Assembly (NCBI GenBank): GCA_038501195.1
Contig: JBBPUQ010000001.1
Location: forward strand, 2,046,001 to 2,110,000
DNA length: 64,000 bases
Reading direction: 5' to 3'
Source: Nemania diffusa
Lineage: Eukaryota; Ascomycota; Sordariomycetes; Xylariales; Xylariaceae
The notes beneath the pieces are model-generated. The model was not told where the DNA came from and searched no databases. It saw only the letters and a program-made list of their open reading frames with translations. The translations under genes and the position numbers were made by a program. The stretch's first letter is position 1, and every line of letters starts with the position of its first letter. This document shows positions 11,619 to 22,256 of this stretch, piece by piece.

Positions 11619-13396
11619 ATGGCGGCTACGCGAAAGAGTGTTGGGATAGTGAGGGCATTACAGGCACCCCCTTCAAGCCTACTCTCGGTGTCAAGGACTG
11701 GCTCGAGCCAATCTTCAAGACTCGGTGTACAGAGACAATTGAGAGGCTTAAGCACGACAAACAGAAGGTTGTCAAACCTAGCGGCTTTCAAGGTCCCTAA
11801 AGTTCTCAATGAGCCTAATGTGCGTTTCCCGGCTGGCATCAATGGCGGGCTTGCGTAGATCATATTATACGAGACATATGGACTAATCGTGGAAATAGCA
11901 CCACTATCTAAAGGATTCGGCACAGCGAGAGGGCCTCTATTCTGCAGTTGACAAATTTCGAAGCCGGGGTGCTATAGAAGTGCCAATTGTCGTTGGAGGT
12001 AAAGAGGTATGATAGCTGCCCGCCCTTCTCTTCTTCGACGTCTTCTAACGAGCGGATAGATCAAGACTTCACAGACTGCCACCCAGAAGAACCCCTCCGA
12101 CCATGCCACTACCATAGCTACCTACTCCCTTGCCTCGCCCTCCGATGTTAGTAATGCAATTGACGCTGCCCTGGCCGCAAAGCCAGCTTGGGAAGCAATG
12201 CCCTTTGCCGAACGAGCCGCCGTGTTTTTGAAGGCTGCCGATCTCGTCTCGACCAAGTATCGATACGAGATCATGGCCGCTACCATGGTAGGCCAGGGCA
12301 AGAACGCATGGCAAGCCGAGATCGACTCCGCCGCCGAGCTGTGCGATTTCCTGCGATTCAATGTTCAGTATGCCGAGGAGATGTACGCCCAGCAACCCGC
12401 TCACAACTCCCCCGGCGTATGGAACCGGGTCGAATACCGCCCATTGGAAGGATTCGTCTACGCAGTCAGCCCATTCAACTTCACTGCTATTGCAGCTAAC
12501 CTCCCCGGTGCCCCAGCCCTTCTGGGTAACGTGGTGGTTTGGAAGCCGTCTGATTCCGCCATTGCCTCGAACTGGCTGCTCTACAACATCCTGCTAGAGG
12601 CCGGCCTACCCAAAGACGTGATCCAGTTCGTCCCAGGTAACCCCGAGGAGGTGACGAAGGTCGTTCTCGCGCACAAGCAGTTCGCCGCACTCCACTACAC
12701 CGGAAGCACAGCCGTCTTCCGCAAGCTCTACGGCCAGATCGGCCAGGGCACCGCCGAGGGCCGGTACCAGAGCTACCCGCGCATCGTGGGCGAGACGGGC
12801 GGCAAGAACTTCCACCTGGTGCACCCGTCGGCCGACATCGACAACGCCGTGGTGCAGACGGTGCGCGGCGCCTTCGAGTACCAGGGCCAGAAGTGCAGCG
12901 CCACGAGCCGGCTCTACGTTCCGAAGTCAGTCTGGCCCGAGTTCAAGGCCAAGCTCGTCAAGGCGACGCGCGCGCTCAAGATCGGCGCGCCCTGGGACCC
13001 GCAGAACTTCATCGGCCCCGTGATCCACGAGCCGAGCTTCCGCAAGCTCTCGGGCGCCATCGACGCCGCGAAAGGCGACGCGGAGCTCACGCTGCTCGCG
13101 GGCGGCACGTACGACGGCGCCACGGGCTACTTTATCCACCCCACCATCTACGAGACGTCGAACCCCGCCCACAAGCTGCTCAGCACCGAGCTCTTCGGGC
13201 CCATCCTGACCACGTACGTCTACGACGACACGAAAGGCGACGCCGCGCAGGCGTTCCTCGACGCGTGCAGGCTCGTCGACGGCACGACGGAGTACGGGCT
13301 CACGGGGGCCGTGTTCGCGACGGACAGGGCGGCGGTGCACGTCGCGCAGGAGGCGCTGCGCAACGCCGCGGGCAACTTCTACGTCAACTGCAAGAG

Positions 13397-13435
<39 letters not shown>

Positions 13436-13562
13436 GCGCGCGAGCGGCACCAACGATAAGGCCGGCAGCATGAACCTGCTCGGCCGCTTCGTGAGCGCGC
13501 GGAGCATCAAGGAGGAGTTCACGCCTACGGCTAAGGTCGAGTATCCTAGTAATGAGGTGTGA
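11619..13562 (+). CDS. Delta-1-pyrroline-5-carboxylate dehydrogenase, mitochondrial
   Basis: Three exons, 11619-11819, 11899-12006 and 12060-13562, join to 603 aa. The start at 11619 has the context CACAATGGC. The joins rebuild a continuous family sequence: LNEPN|HHYLKDSAQREG and VVGGKE|IKTSSQTA... in frame. Residues 1 to about 45 are basic and Ser/Arg-rich with RGLSTTNRR, a mitochondrial presequence. The aldehyde dehydrogenase core has VSPFNFTAIAANLPGAPAL, the general base Glu348 in GETGGKN and the catalytic Cys382 in EYQGQKCSATSR. The enzyme (Put2 in yeast, PrnC in Aspergillus) oxidises glutamate semialdehyde to glutamate with NAD in proline catabolism. No proline permease or proline oxidase is next to it. 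Base use shifts sharply inside exon 3: from about 12720 on, third positions are nearly all G or C. Confidence 0.95.
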
Positions 13563-14935
13563 AGGGGCCTGGATCCGGGGGTTGGCGGTGTCGGGGGTTG
13601 GTGCTTGTTTTTGGGCTTGGTGTGAGGGTGGTTTGGCGTTTGTGAGGATTTATGGCATTTGGCATGTGGCATGTGGCAGGCTCTGCTATCGGGACCGCGT
13701 TACTACGCGGCTGTGTGAATAATAGTTTACATACTTAAAATTGAGATCCAATCTAGAGGATTGGGAAATCTACCTAGATATTTGCCATTTTGAATCTTTT
13801 TGGTCTATGTCTTGGAGTCTAAGTTTGATTCATAATTTCTCATGAGGATACCCTATCACTTGCGGTCTTCACTAGAGACTATTTTCTCCTGGCTCAGGTA
13901 GGTGGCATAGAAGTTTAACAATCCAATCAAAAAAAAATAATTACCTATGTACGTGAACTTGAAATATACTGCTTACTAAGTATATGCACCGTTACCTACT
14001 TATGCATAAATCACGTTGAGGCTTTTGTGAGGTGGTATTTTGGAGTAGGTAGTTGATCGGTAAATCGTCTCTTATTCGCTCAGTTTTCCCCGGTGTGTCT
14101 AAGACCATGCAGTTGGTTGACCGGTTGGTATCCCGCTGCAGGAAAAAGCAATTAAACTCGATTATACTCGAGCCATACGAAAAGCGTTATCGACCAATTA
14201 ATCGGGAATATCAACACGCCGACTCTCCCAGAGATTTACACAAACCTTCGCGTGTTTTTGCGATTCCCGCAGTATGGAACACCTACCTGCTTTGCACCGT
14301 CGTAGTGTTTAAGGGTAAAAGAGGTCTAGTTTGGTTGTCCCTTACAGTAGCTGCTTTGCATTTGTCTATATTTGGGATAATTACATTGGGTTGCGGCCGC
14401 GCCAAGCGTCGAGCTTGCGTTAGTCGCTATGCTCCAGTGGCAATGATTCATTCTGCTCGGCACTCATTGCTCTCATGCGCGCGGATCCCGGTGTCTGTCT
14501 AACCCTTGATTTTGCACCCATGTTCAACGGCAGCTATTAGTCGTTTGATTTTTACTTAGTGCCGTAGTACTAGTTGACCACAGCGTTCGCCTGAGCCGGA
14601 GCATCGGACGGTCAGCCGTATCGAACGCGATGCATGAATCCCCCGGCGCCGAAGCTGCAGTAGCGAAGGACGCAAAGCCCCTCCTGTTAAGAGATAGACA
14701 GCCTCGGTAGTAAGCTGTGTTGCGTGCTTATAGAAGAGCATTATAAGTCCCGCTGTAGCCATGTCGATACCACCCTCTATCCATCTTGCATCCTCTTCAA
14801 CAACCGCCTTTGGAACCACAATTCCCGAATACTCTGAGCCAATTACAGATATATGATCGAGAGAGAGAAGTGAATCACAGATAAAGACGGGGTAGCGAGT
14901 ATAATAAAGGAAGATCGAGGCAAGAAAAAGAAACA
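13563..14935. other. Intergenic spacer, no gene supported
   Basis: 1.4 kb between two plus-strand genes. A 149-codon frame at 14053-14502 lacks an ATG start and a recognisable domain, and a 126-codon minus frame at 14556-14936 is likewise unconvincing. AT-rich up to about 14050. The promoter of the epoxide hydrolase gene should lie at its right end. Confidence 0.4.
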
Positions 14936-16326
14936 ATGGCAGACGACGAGATCCGGCCCTTCACCATCGCCGTCCCAGATGCCGGCCTCGAGGATCTCCG
15001 CGAGCGCCTCCGACGCACGCGGTTCCCAATCGAGCTCGAGAACGTGGGCACCGACATGGGCGCGCCGCTCAAGGACGTCCAGCGGCTCGCGACATACTGG
15101 GCCGAGACGTACGACTGGCGCAAGGCCGAGGCAGCCCTCAACGAGCTGCCGCACTTCACGACCAAGCTGCAGGCGGAAGGGTTCGAGCCCCTCGACGTGC
15201 ACTTCGTGCACGCGCGCAGCAGCCGCGCGGACGCGGTCCCGCTGCTCTTCTCGCACGGCTGGCCGGGGTCCTTCCTCGAGGCGGTGAAGCTGCTCAAGCC
15301 GCTCACGGAGCCGGCGGACGCGGCGCAGCCGGCGTTCCACGTGGTCGCGCCGTCGCTGCCGGGCTACGGCTTCTCCGAGGCGTCGCGGCGGCGCGGCTTC
15401 AGCGCGGACCAGCACGGCGAGGTCTTCCACAAGCTCATGCTGCGCCTCGGCTACGACGAGTACGCCACGCAGGGCGGCGACTGGGGCTTCATGATCACGC
15501 GCGCCATGGGCAAGCGGTACGCGCCTAAATACATCAAGGCCCAGCACCTGAATCTCGACCGCTACCCTCAGCCGACGTTGCTCAAGAGCCCACTGATCTT
15601 CCTGCGCACCATGGTCGCGGCGATGATCACGGGGTTCTCGGAGAGGGAGAAGAAGGGGTTTGCGCGCTCGAAGTGGTTCAAGGACGAGGGCTCGGGGTAT
15701 TTTAGTGGTATGTTCGAATCTCCATTTCTGCGGTTGAGGAGACGTGCTATTAATGAGTTTTTTCTTTTTTCTTTTCTTTTCACCCGACTCGGAGTGAACA
15801 TTGTAGGACGCGACTAATCACCATTATAATCACAGTCCAGAGTACCCGCCCGCAGTCGATCGGCTATGGCCTGGATGACTCGCCCGTCGCGCTGCTCGCC
15901 TGGATCTACGAGAAGCTCGTCGACTGGACGGACGAGTACCCCTGGACCGACGACGAGGTGTGCACCTGGATCAGCATCTACTGGTTCTCGACCGCCGGCC
16001 CGCGCGCCGCCGTCCAGCTGTACTACGAGGTCGTGCACGCCAAGAACCCCCTCGTGCAAAAGGGCGACGTCCTGCGGTCGAGTCCCGACGACCTCCTGGC
16101 CTGGCAGGACGTCAAGGTCGGGCTGGGCCACTTCCCCGCGGATGTGCTGTCACTGCCGGGATACTGGGGCCACGGGCTTGGGAGGGTGGTTTACGAGAAG
16201 TACCATGATCGAGGCGGCCATTTTGCGGCGTGGGAATATCCTGATGCGGTGGTGAGCGATCTCAGGGAGATGTTTGGGCCTAATGGTGGTGCTAAGGGCT
16301 CGGTGAAAGTCAAGGCGAGTTCGTGA
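14936..16326 (+). CDS. Microsomal-type epoxide hydrolase (alpha/beta hydrolase)
   Basis: Two exons, 14936-15707 and 15836-16326, give 420 aa. The 128-nt intron has donor GTATGT, a GACTAAT branch point and acceptor CACAG, and the join reads GYFSVQSTRPQSIGYGL, a very typical family segment. An N-terminal EHN domain (about residues 1-110) precedes the fold. The oxyanion motif is HGWPGS, the nucleophile is Asp182 in QGGDWGFMITRAMG, and the histidine is His386 in RGGHFAAWEYP. Family members open epoxides by a covalent ester intermediate; fungal paralogues act in detoxification or secondary metabolism, and the substrate cannot be told from sequence. There is no membrane anchor, so it is probably cytosolic. 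The gene is strongly GC-rich compared with the AT-rich DNA that begins immediately downstream. The catalytic residues all appear present. Confidence 0.92.
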
Positions 16327-16472
16327 GTAAGTCGTTGAGGGGTAAAACTTAGGGTGGCTGAGAAATACTATTAATCTGCAATAATACTATGTTTTTTACT
16401 TCAACTTGATCTTAAAATGTGGACAAAGTGTGGTTACAAGTAGAAGTTGTCTTACATAATATTAAAACGGGA

Positions 16473-16489
16473 CGTGTGCTAGGCACACG
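16473..16489. repeat. Perfect 7-bp hairpin
   Basis: CGTGTGC and GCACACG flank a 3-nt TAG loop. It is short and lies in AT-rich non-coding DNA just past the epoxide hydrolase gene. It could be part of a dead transposon terminus or chance. Confidence 0.5.
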
Positions 16490-17168
16490 CCGCACTTTGG
16501 AGGCTTGACCACGATAAGAGCTGCAGCTTCATTTTTTGTTATTAAAAAGAAATAGGGAACAATAGGTAGAAGTTAGTCTCGAGGGCCAGTCTGACTAGCT
16601 AGCTAAGGCAATTCCCGGGGAGGACTGACGGAAATATATAAAAATTCAGCGCAGATGTGCTAGCCTAACCTACGCAGCACCTTCCCCCTATTCCTCAAAG
16701 CCTGTTCACCCGCATCGTCGCATTATCCGTTTATCACAGAGTCAGTACATACATAGTATCACAAGTATGCAGGCTATTTCGAATGTATAGGCCATTTTCA
16801 CTTATCTCTTCCTTATTGTTACAGTACGTGCGATCAAGGCATACGGGGAGTATGTTGATTAAGCTTAATTAGGTTATATCTTTTGTTAATTTTTTATATA
16901 TATACCTGGCTAGCACACAGCCCCCCTAGGACTTCAACTAGTAGGCGGTCAGCCAAGTCCTCTTCACCGATCCCATTCTTGTACTATGAAGTCTCCATGA
17001 AGTCTCTAGATAGTTATATGATTATGATCAAGTCTCTAGGGCGTGGTATTATGATTTACATACGAATCTAAACACTTTAGGGGCCTTTATGTTAAGTAAA
17101 ATTCAACAGTATTGCAGTAGCCGAAGATGAAAGAAAGGAAAGAACTTCAAGCTAGGTCTAGCAACAGG

Positions 17169-17197
17169 TATTACGGGCCGTAATTTACGGCCCCGTA
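17169..17197. repeat. Foldback containing TATTACGGGC
   Basis: The arm TACGGGCCGTAA is followed after two bases by its near-complement TTACGGCCCCGTA (one extra C). The same decamer TATTACGGGC occurs again at 45988-45997, next to another small inverted repeat. This suggests relics of one repeat family. Confidence 0.45.
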
Positions 17198-18560
17198 CAT
17201 AAAATCTTCAAACGGTCAAGGTTCCCACCTTAACAACGTTCTACTTTTAGTAGTACTATAGTTTAGTGTTGCCCTTCTGTTACGTGATAACACGGAACTT
17301 AAATAGCCTTGAATATAAAAGAAGAAAAATAAAGTAGACGCTATTATAGAGGCTCTAAATACTGCCCCCAGAAAACTTCTACATATAAATATCTGTATCC
17401 TAAACCATTACATGAAAATGGGCGCTACCTTATTGAGATTTAGGAGCTTGCTAAGAGATATGCTTGGGATGAAGCAGAAAGTGGCATTGGTACTGTCTTG
17501 GTTTTGCCTATAAATACTCTGCCTAAAGCGTTACTAAATGTTTCACAGCTGGTACCTATGACCAAATACCTCTCACACATAGTCTGTACCTCCTCATGCA
17601 ATATAAGGGTAGCACATTGCTTACTGTCTAGACCACGCCGTCTTATCTATGCTCGTACATAGCACCTATCTGTCACTATCAACCTCCGAACTCTATGCCG
17701 AGTCCTCGGCCGAGGGCCCTTTTCTTTACTAAACCCAAAGACAAGCCGTACCACTGCAGTGCATGGGGAGAGACCCTGTTTGGCTCTCAGACCCTATTTA
17801 ATATTATTACTTCATTCGTATTCCAATTAACCTAGAACAACAATATTATTTCCTGGAATTTTTGTAGCGTTAGATCATACGTCAGATTTTAGTCTCGCTG
17901 CCCCCTAATTGGACACTCAATCGTCGTGTTTCAAGTAAACAACACCACCAAACCTTAGTTACGCTCAATTGAGTTAGAGTGACAGGTTTCACGAAGTGTG
18001 GCAGCACGGCATCACTAGAGTTTAATTATTCTGAAGCTCTTGCTACTAATAGTGGAACTATACATCTATCTAATCATACAGTTATTTGTGACCTTGGCTA
18101 TCTCTCTCTTTGCGCGAAGGTGATATAGGCGGTATTAGAGAGGCATCGGTATCTACATAAAAATAATTGGCTAGTAGTCAGTTGATAAAAGCACTGGTCT
18201 AGCCACATAATAAACTTATACGAGGCACGTGTTGTAGCCTACCAACAAAGTGCCTTACCACTTACCTGTTTAGCTGCAGCGTACTGCCTGAATCAAATAT
18301 GGTTCGGCTGTTAGATTACTTATCTTCAACACGAGATTCTAAGCACAGTCCTACATAAATGGAACCTGCCCCTTAATAAATGTCTCGATGTGAATGGTTA
18401 CAAGCAACAGGTACAACCTAAGTTCGTGACCATATACTTACTGCTGTATCATCGAGGCAGCCAGCTCGAAACTGTGATTATTCACAATTCCCCATACCAC
18501 AAATTCCGACAACTAACCTTACTCCTCGAATCGACTACCTTAAGCTCTGAATTGCGAATC

Positions 18561-20204
18561 ATGACTATTGGCGAGGCCTTTAAGCGGCGCTGGCTACGCC
18601 AAGCGGATAATTCAGCAGCGTACCATTTACTTGAGAACGAGTCCGATCAAATCGAGAAAGGGGAAGATGCGGAAACGGCCAATTCTGACCTTGAACCTAA
18701 AGAACTACCCGATACAAATGCACTTGAGAAGAAAAAATCTTCTTGGAGATGGCTTCGAATGCTCCAAGTTCTCCTTCCGAGTTTCCTTCACACATCAGCT
18801 TCGCAAGTTGAGCTAAAGACTCTACGCCCAACAGCCTGGCTCGGTCAGCATATCCATCACTGATTTTCAGATTTTGTCTCGTTAGACTGACAAATTACAG
18901 ATGGCCTTCGCGGCGTTGCAGCATTGTTCGTAGTTCTGCACCACATGTCGTTGATCTGGTTTTCCTGGGACATCCACAACGGCTGGACCAACTGGAACGA
19001 CCACCTCATCCAACTTCCTATACTCCGCCTCGTCGTCTCCGGGCCTCCCAACGTGATGTTATTCTTCGTGATTTCGGGTTACGCACTGAGCTACAAACCA
19101 CTAAGCCTCCTTCGGAAAGGCCAATATTCCAAAATGTACCAGGGCCTGGCCTCTTCGATATTCCGTCGTCATCCAAGGCTGTTCATCCCAGCCGTCGTCA
19201 TATGCGCCCCGGCGCCGGTGATCGCCTACTTTGGGGGCTACGGCGGAGAGGGTATGCCCGGCGCTGCCATACGACCGATGAACCCGCCTCGGTTCAAGAC
19301 TCTCTGGGCACAGTTTGGGAACTACATAGCCACCATCATGCCCCTTTCCGACGTTTACAGCCCCAATGGCCTGAACTGGATCTACAGCGACTCGTTGTGG
19401 ACCTTGCCTATTGAGTTCAAGAGCTCGTTAGTTATATTCGCGATGCTTCTCGCGCTGTCGATATGCACGGCGCGAGCGCGCGTCGTGATCACGTCGTGTG
19501 TCGCTTTCTATTCGTTCTGGTACTTCCACTGGGGCGAGCTACTGTTCGTTGGGGGCATGCTTATCGTCGAACTGAGCCTTCACTCTCAGCGACCAGCCAG
19601 CGTAAGGGAGCCAGGATTTGGCGGCGCCGAGGCCGACATCGAAGTCAAGCGAAGCACATCTCCGTGGGCTGCGCCTTTGAGGAGCCGAGTCATTCGTCGA
19701 TTGTTTAGCATTTCTGCATTTCTAGTCGTGCTGTGCATCCTCAGTATGCCGGAGCAGGGTCGCGGGGCCGCCGAAAGCTACGGCTTCAAGATACTGGTCG
19801 GGCTAATACCCGTCCACTTCTACGCCTCGGGCGCTGCTGACTACTTCTGGCAGCCGCTGGCCGCCATCTTCCTTGTGTTTGTGATCGATAAGGCACGCTT
19901 TTTGCAGGGGATTTTCACTACTAGGTTCGCGCAATACCTCGGCAGAGTATCATTCGCGCTTTATCTAGTTCATATGCTTATCCTACATAGCCTGGGCCTT
20001 TGGTTAGGGAAATATTTCCTACACCTTACAGGCTCGAAATCATACTGGGAATATGGGATAGGTATTGGGCTGGCTTCTGTCATCGTTTGGTGTGTCATTA
20101 TCTGGGCCGCTGATTTGGGCTCACGCTTCGTGGATGCTAACGCTGTACGGTTTACGGCGTGGGTTTATGGAAAACTATGCAAAAAGGCAGTTGAGATGAA
20201 GTGA
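18561..20204 (+). CDS. Acyltransferase-3 family membrane protein
   Basis: Two exons, 18561-18843 and 18901-20204, give 528 aa. The 57-nt intron starts GTCAGC and ends TTACAG; the join recreates the family signature DGLRGVAALFVVLHH (residues 95-109). The first 90 residues are polar and cytosolic. After that come about ten hydrophobic segments, with FFVISGYALSYKP and FRRHPRLFIPA following the first one, and LGRVSFALYLVHM close to the C-terminus. This is the layout of the Acyl_transf_3 (OafA/NodX-type) family: integral membrane enzymes that move acyl groups from acyl-CoA onto sugars, lipids or small molecules. Many fungi carry dozens of these with unknown acceptors. Motif residues Arg98 and His108 or His109 are present. 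It is followed on the same strand by the M81 peptidase gene, with a hairpin-rich 0.5-kb gap between. Confidence 0.88.
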
Positions 20205-20379
20205 TAAGACCTACATACTGAGAGCCGCAGGTTACTGCTGCTATCTGGCTTGTTCATTGTACGAGTAGCGCCGTTCGAGATTGACGCGGGCTAATCGTGA
20301 TTGTTAACATGGTAACAGTCTGCAAGGAATTATCTTAGACTTATAAGTGGAATACGCATTAATATAAAAAGATCTACAG

Positions 20380-20468
20380 TTTTTTTTTTTGACTTTTTGG
20401 CTGTAGAACAACCTTAGTATTGACAGTGGATTATACTAGTAGTTGGAGCCAAATCTTCAAAAAAAAAA
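20380..20468. repeat. Inverted repeat, about 22-bp arms
   Basis: The left arm (20380-20402) is a T run followed by GACTTTTTGGCT. The right arm (20447-20468) is AGCCAAATCTTC followed by an A run. The arms match at all but about three positions and enclose about 44 nt, a small foldback of about 89 bp. Confidence 0.6.
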
Positions 20469-20472
20469 TAGG

Positions 20473-20498
20473 AAGCCTTTTTTAACATGTAAAGGCTT
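20473..20498. repeat. Perfect 8-bp hairpin
   Basis: AAGCCTTT and AAAGGCTT flank a 10-nt loop, starting only 4 nt after the preceding foldback. Confidence 0.55.
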
Positions 20499-20546
20499 TT
20501 ATATCCTGTCTTGACTTACAGATTAGATATACTTAGGGCTGGTGGA

Positions 20547-20562
20547 GGGGTTTCCTAACCCC
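20547..20562. repeat. 6-bp hairpin GGGGTT/AACCCC
   Basis: GGGGTT and AACCCC are separated by TCCT. It is the third foldback in about 180 bp; alone it could be chance. Confidence 0.4.
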
Positions 20563-20726
20563 GCCCCCTTTACGATTATTAGCTGCCGCGATCACGGTAG
20601 ATATCGCTAGCTCCTTATTACCCCACAGTCATAATTGTAGAAAGTGCCTAGGTATCTAGCTCCCGCCGTTGTAGGGCTAGTCTGACGTATCATACGTATA
20701 TAGTAAGACTGTCGATTAAACTCAGG

Positions 20727-22256
20727 ATGGCGCATCGTCCCGCGATAGCCATTGCTGGTCTGGCATGCGAGACGTCGACGTTCTCCCCCTCAAGAACTCA
20801 AGCACCAGCGTTTCATCCCCGTCGAGGCATCGAAGTTATTGAGAAGTACCCCTTCATCCAGCCGGGGTCGCCCCTTGGCGAAGCTGGTGATTGGCATGGG
20901 GCACTCATCGGCCATGCTTTGCCCGGTGGCATTGTGACACGGGATGCGTTCGAAGCGCTCTCGGCCGAGATCCTGTCGCGTCTCGGAGAGATTGCGGCGT
21001 CGGTCGCACTCGATGGCATGTGGTTCGACATCCACGGCGCGATGTGCGTCGAAGGTCTCGATGACGCCGAGTACGAACTTCTCAAGCGTTGCCGACGGGT
21101 CATCGGCCCAGATGTGCTGGTGTCTGCATCTATGGACCTCCATGGCAATGTGTCACGAGAGCTGGCACACCAGACGGACCTCATTACGTGTTATCGAACT
21201 GCGCCGCATGTCGATGTTGCTGAGACGAAGGAGCGCGCTTGCAGAAACCTCCTTGGCTTGATTAATCGCCGTAAGAATGGCGAAGCCTTCCGCCCCTATA
21301 AGGCTTGGATACCACTACCGGTGTTGCTGCCTGGCGAGCAAACATCTACACGTGATGAACCTGCTGCCCACATCTACGCTGCCGTTCCGGAAATTGAGGC
21401 TACTGAAGGAGTGATAGATGCGGCGATATGGGTCGGCTATGCGTGGGCAGATGAACCCAGAAACCGAGCTGTAGTAGTCGTGGCGGGCTGGGATGAGAAA
21501 GCAGTTTCGAATGGCGCAGAGAAACTCGCTCGGATCTTCTGGGACGCTCACAAAGATTTCAGGTTTGTTGCGCCGACGGGGACGTTCTCGGAGTGCCTTG
21601 ATACAGCTCTACGATCCGATAGACGACCATACTTCATTTCCGACTCCGGCGACAACCCAACAGCTGGAGGATCGGGAGACGTAACATGGGTTTTGACACA
21701 GTTGCTCGCACGGCCTGAATTCAAAGATGAAGCTGGGCCTGTAGTCATTTATGCTAGCGTACCTGGATCTGGAGCTGTAGAGAAGGCAGTTGAGGCAGGT
21801 CTCGGAGCTGTTGTTACTATTACAGTTGGTGCGGAAGTGGATGACATCCATGCTGGGCCGCTAACAATTACCGGAAGAGTCCACGCTATCAAACATGGAG
21901 ACCGTTATGCTGCTACAGAAGTGGTGTTGCAAGTGGGCAGTGTCTATGCTATTCTGACCAAATTGCGAAAGCCGTATCACCTCGAACAAGACTTCACTGA
22001 GCTCAACCTCTCTCCGCGATCAGCGGATATCGTCATCGTCAAGATCGGTTATTTGGAGCCGGAGCTCTACAGCATGGCGAAAGATTGGATGCTCGGCCTC
22101 ACTCCGGGTGGCGTGGACCAGGATCTGGTGCGGCTCGGTCATCAACGTATATTGAGGCCAATGTGGCCTTTTGATCGTGACTTCGAGGATCCGGATCTAT
22201 CTAGTAGGATTATCCAAATGTCAAACGAGGGGCTTGCGACACATGAAGACCGCTAG
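20727..22256 (+). CDS. M81 (MlrC/microcystinase C-like) metallopeptidase family protein
   Basis: Uninterrupted frame of 509 aa from MAHRPAIAIA, the usual length for the M81/MlrC family. Signature blocks are in order: GLACETSTFSP near the N-terminus, DGMWFDIHGAMCVEG (about 96-110), SASMDLHGNVSRELA with Asp137 and His139, YRTAPHVD with His161 exactly 22 residues after His139, and the C-terminal-domain motif SDSGDNPTAGGSGD. The D-x-H...H arrangement is the likely zinc site. Bacterial MlrC hydrolyses linearised microcystin and its tetrapeptide; fungal members have no settled substrate, and a role in cleaving amide or peptide-like compounds is only inferred. The family is mainly bacterial, and this copy lacks introns while most neighbours have them, so old transfer from bacteria is possible. 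No signal peptide is visible. Confidence 0.88.
   Translation: MAHRPAIAIAGLACETSTFSPSRTQAPAFHPRRGIEVIEKYPFIQPGSPLGEAGDWHGALIGHALPGGIVTRDAFEALSAEILSRLGEIAASVALDGMWFDIHGAMCVEGLDDAEYELLKRCRRVIGPDVLVSASMDLHGNVSRELAHQTDLITCYRTAPHVDVAETKERACRNLLGLINRRKNGEAFRPYKAWIPLPVLLPGEQTSTRDEPAAHIYAAVPEIEATEGVIDAAIWVGYAWADEPRNRAVVVVAGWDEKAVSNGAEKLARIFWDAHKDFRFVAPTGTFSECLDTALRSDRRPYFISDSGDNPTAGGSGDVTWVLTQLLARPEFKDEAGPVVIYASVPGSGAVEKAVEAGLGAVVTITVGAEVDDIHAGPLTITGRVHAIKHGDRYAATEVVLQVGSVYAILTKLRKPYHLEQDFTELNLSPRSADIVIVKIGYLEPELYSMAKDWMLGLTPGGVDQDLVRLGHQRILRPMWPFDRDFEDPDLSSRIIQMSNEGLATHEDR

Larger units (their letters stand above)
16327..18560. other. AT-rich, probably decayed spacer with hairpins
   Basis: 2.2 kb with no supported gene. 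All frames are broken by frequent stops, and the base composition is much richer in A and T than the flanking genes. Two foldback sequences stand out, at 16473-16489 and 17169-17197. The pattern is compatible with old, mutated repeat DNA, but I could not recognise an element. The right end must contain the promoter of the acyltransferase gene. Confidence 0.45.
20205..20726. other. Hairpin-rich intergenic region
   Basis: Half a kilobase between two plus-strand genes. It contains three consecutive foldbacks at 20380-20468, 20473-20498 and 20547-20562. It also holds the 3' end of the acyltransferase transcript and the promoter of the M81 gene. No coding sequence is visible. Confidence 0.5.

Noticed and set aside
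12927..13459. Long antisense and alternative frames (137 and 188 codons) over P5C dehydrogenase
   Set aside because: They are Arg/Ala-rich products of extreme third-position GC in the true frame.
14053..14502. 149-codon plus frame in the spacer
   Set aside because: No ATG start, no recognisable domain, and no splice-linked neighbours.
14843..15547. 234-codon minus frame over the epoxide hydrolase gene
   Set aside because: Antisense shadow of a GC-rich gene with Arg/Val/Glu repeats; the plus frame has all catalytic motifs.
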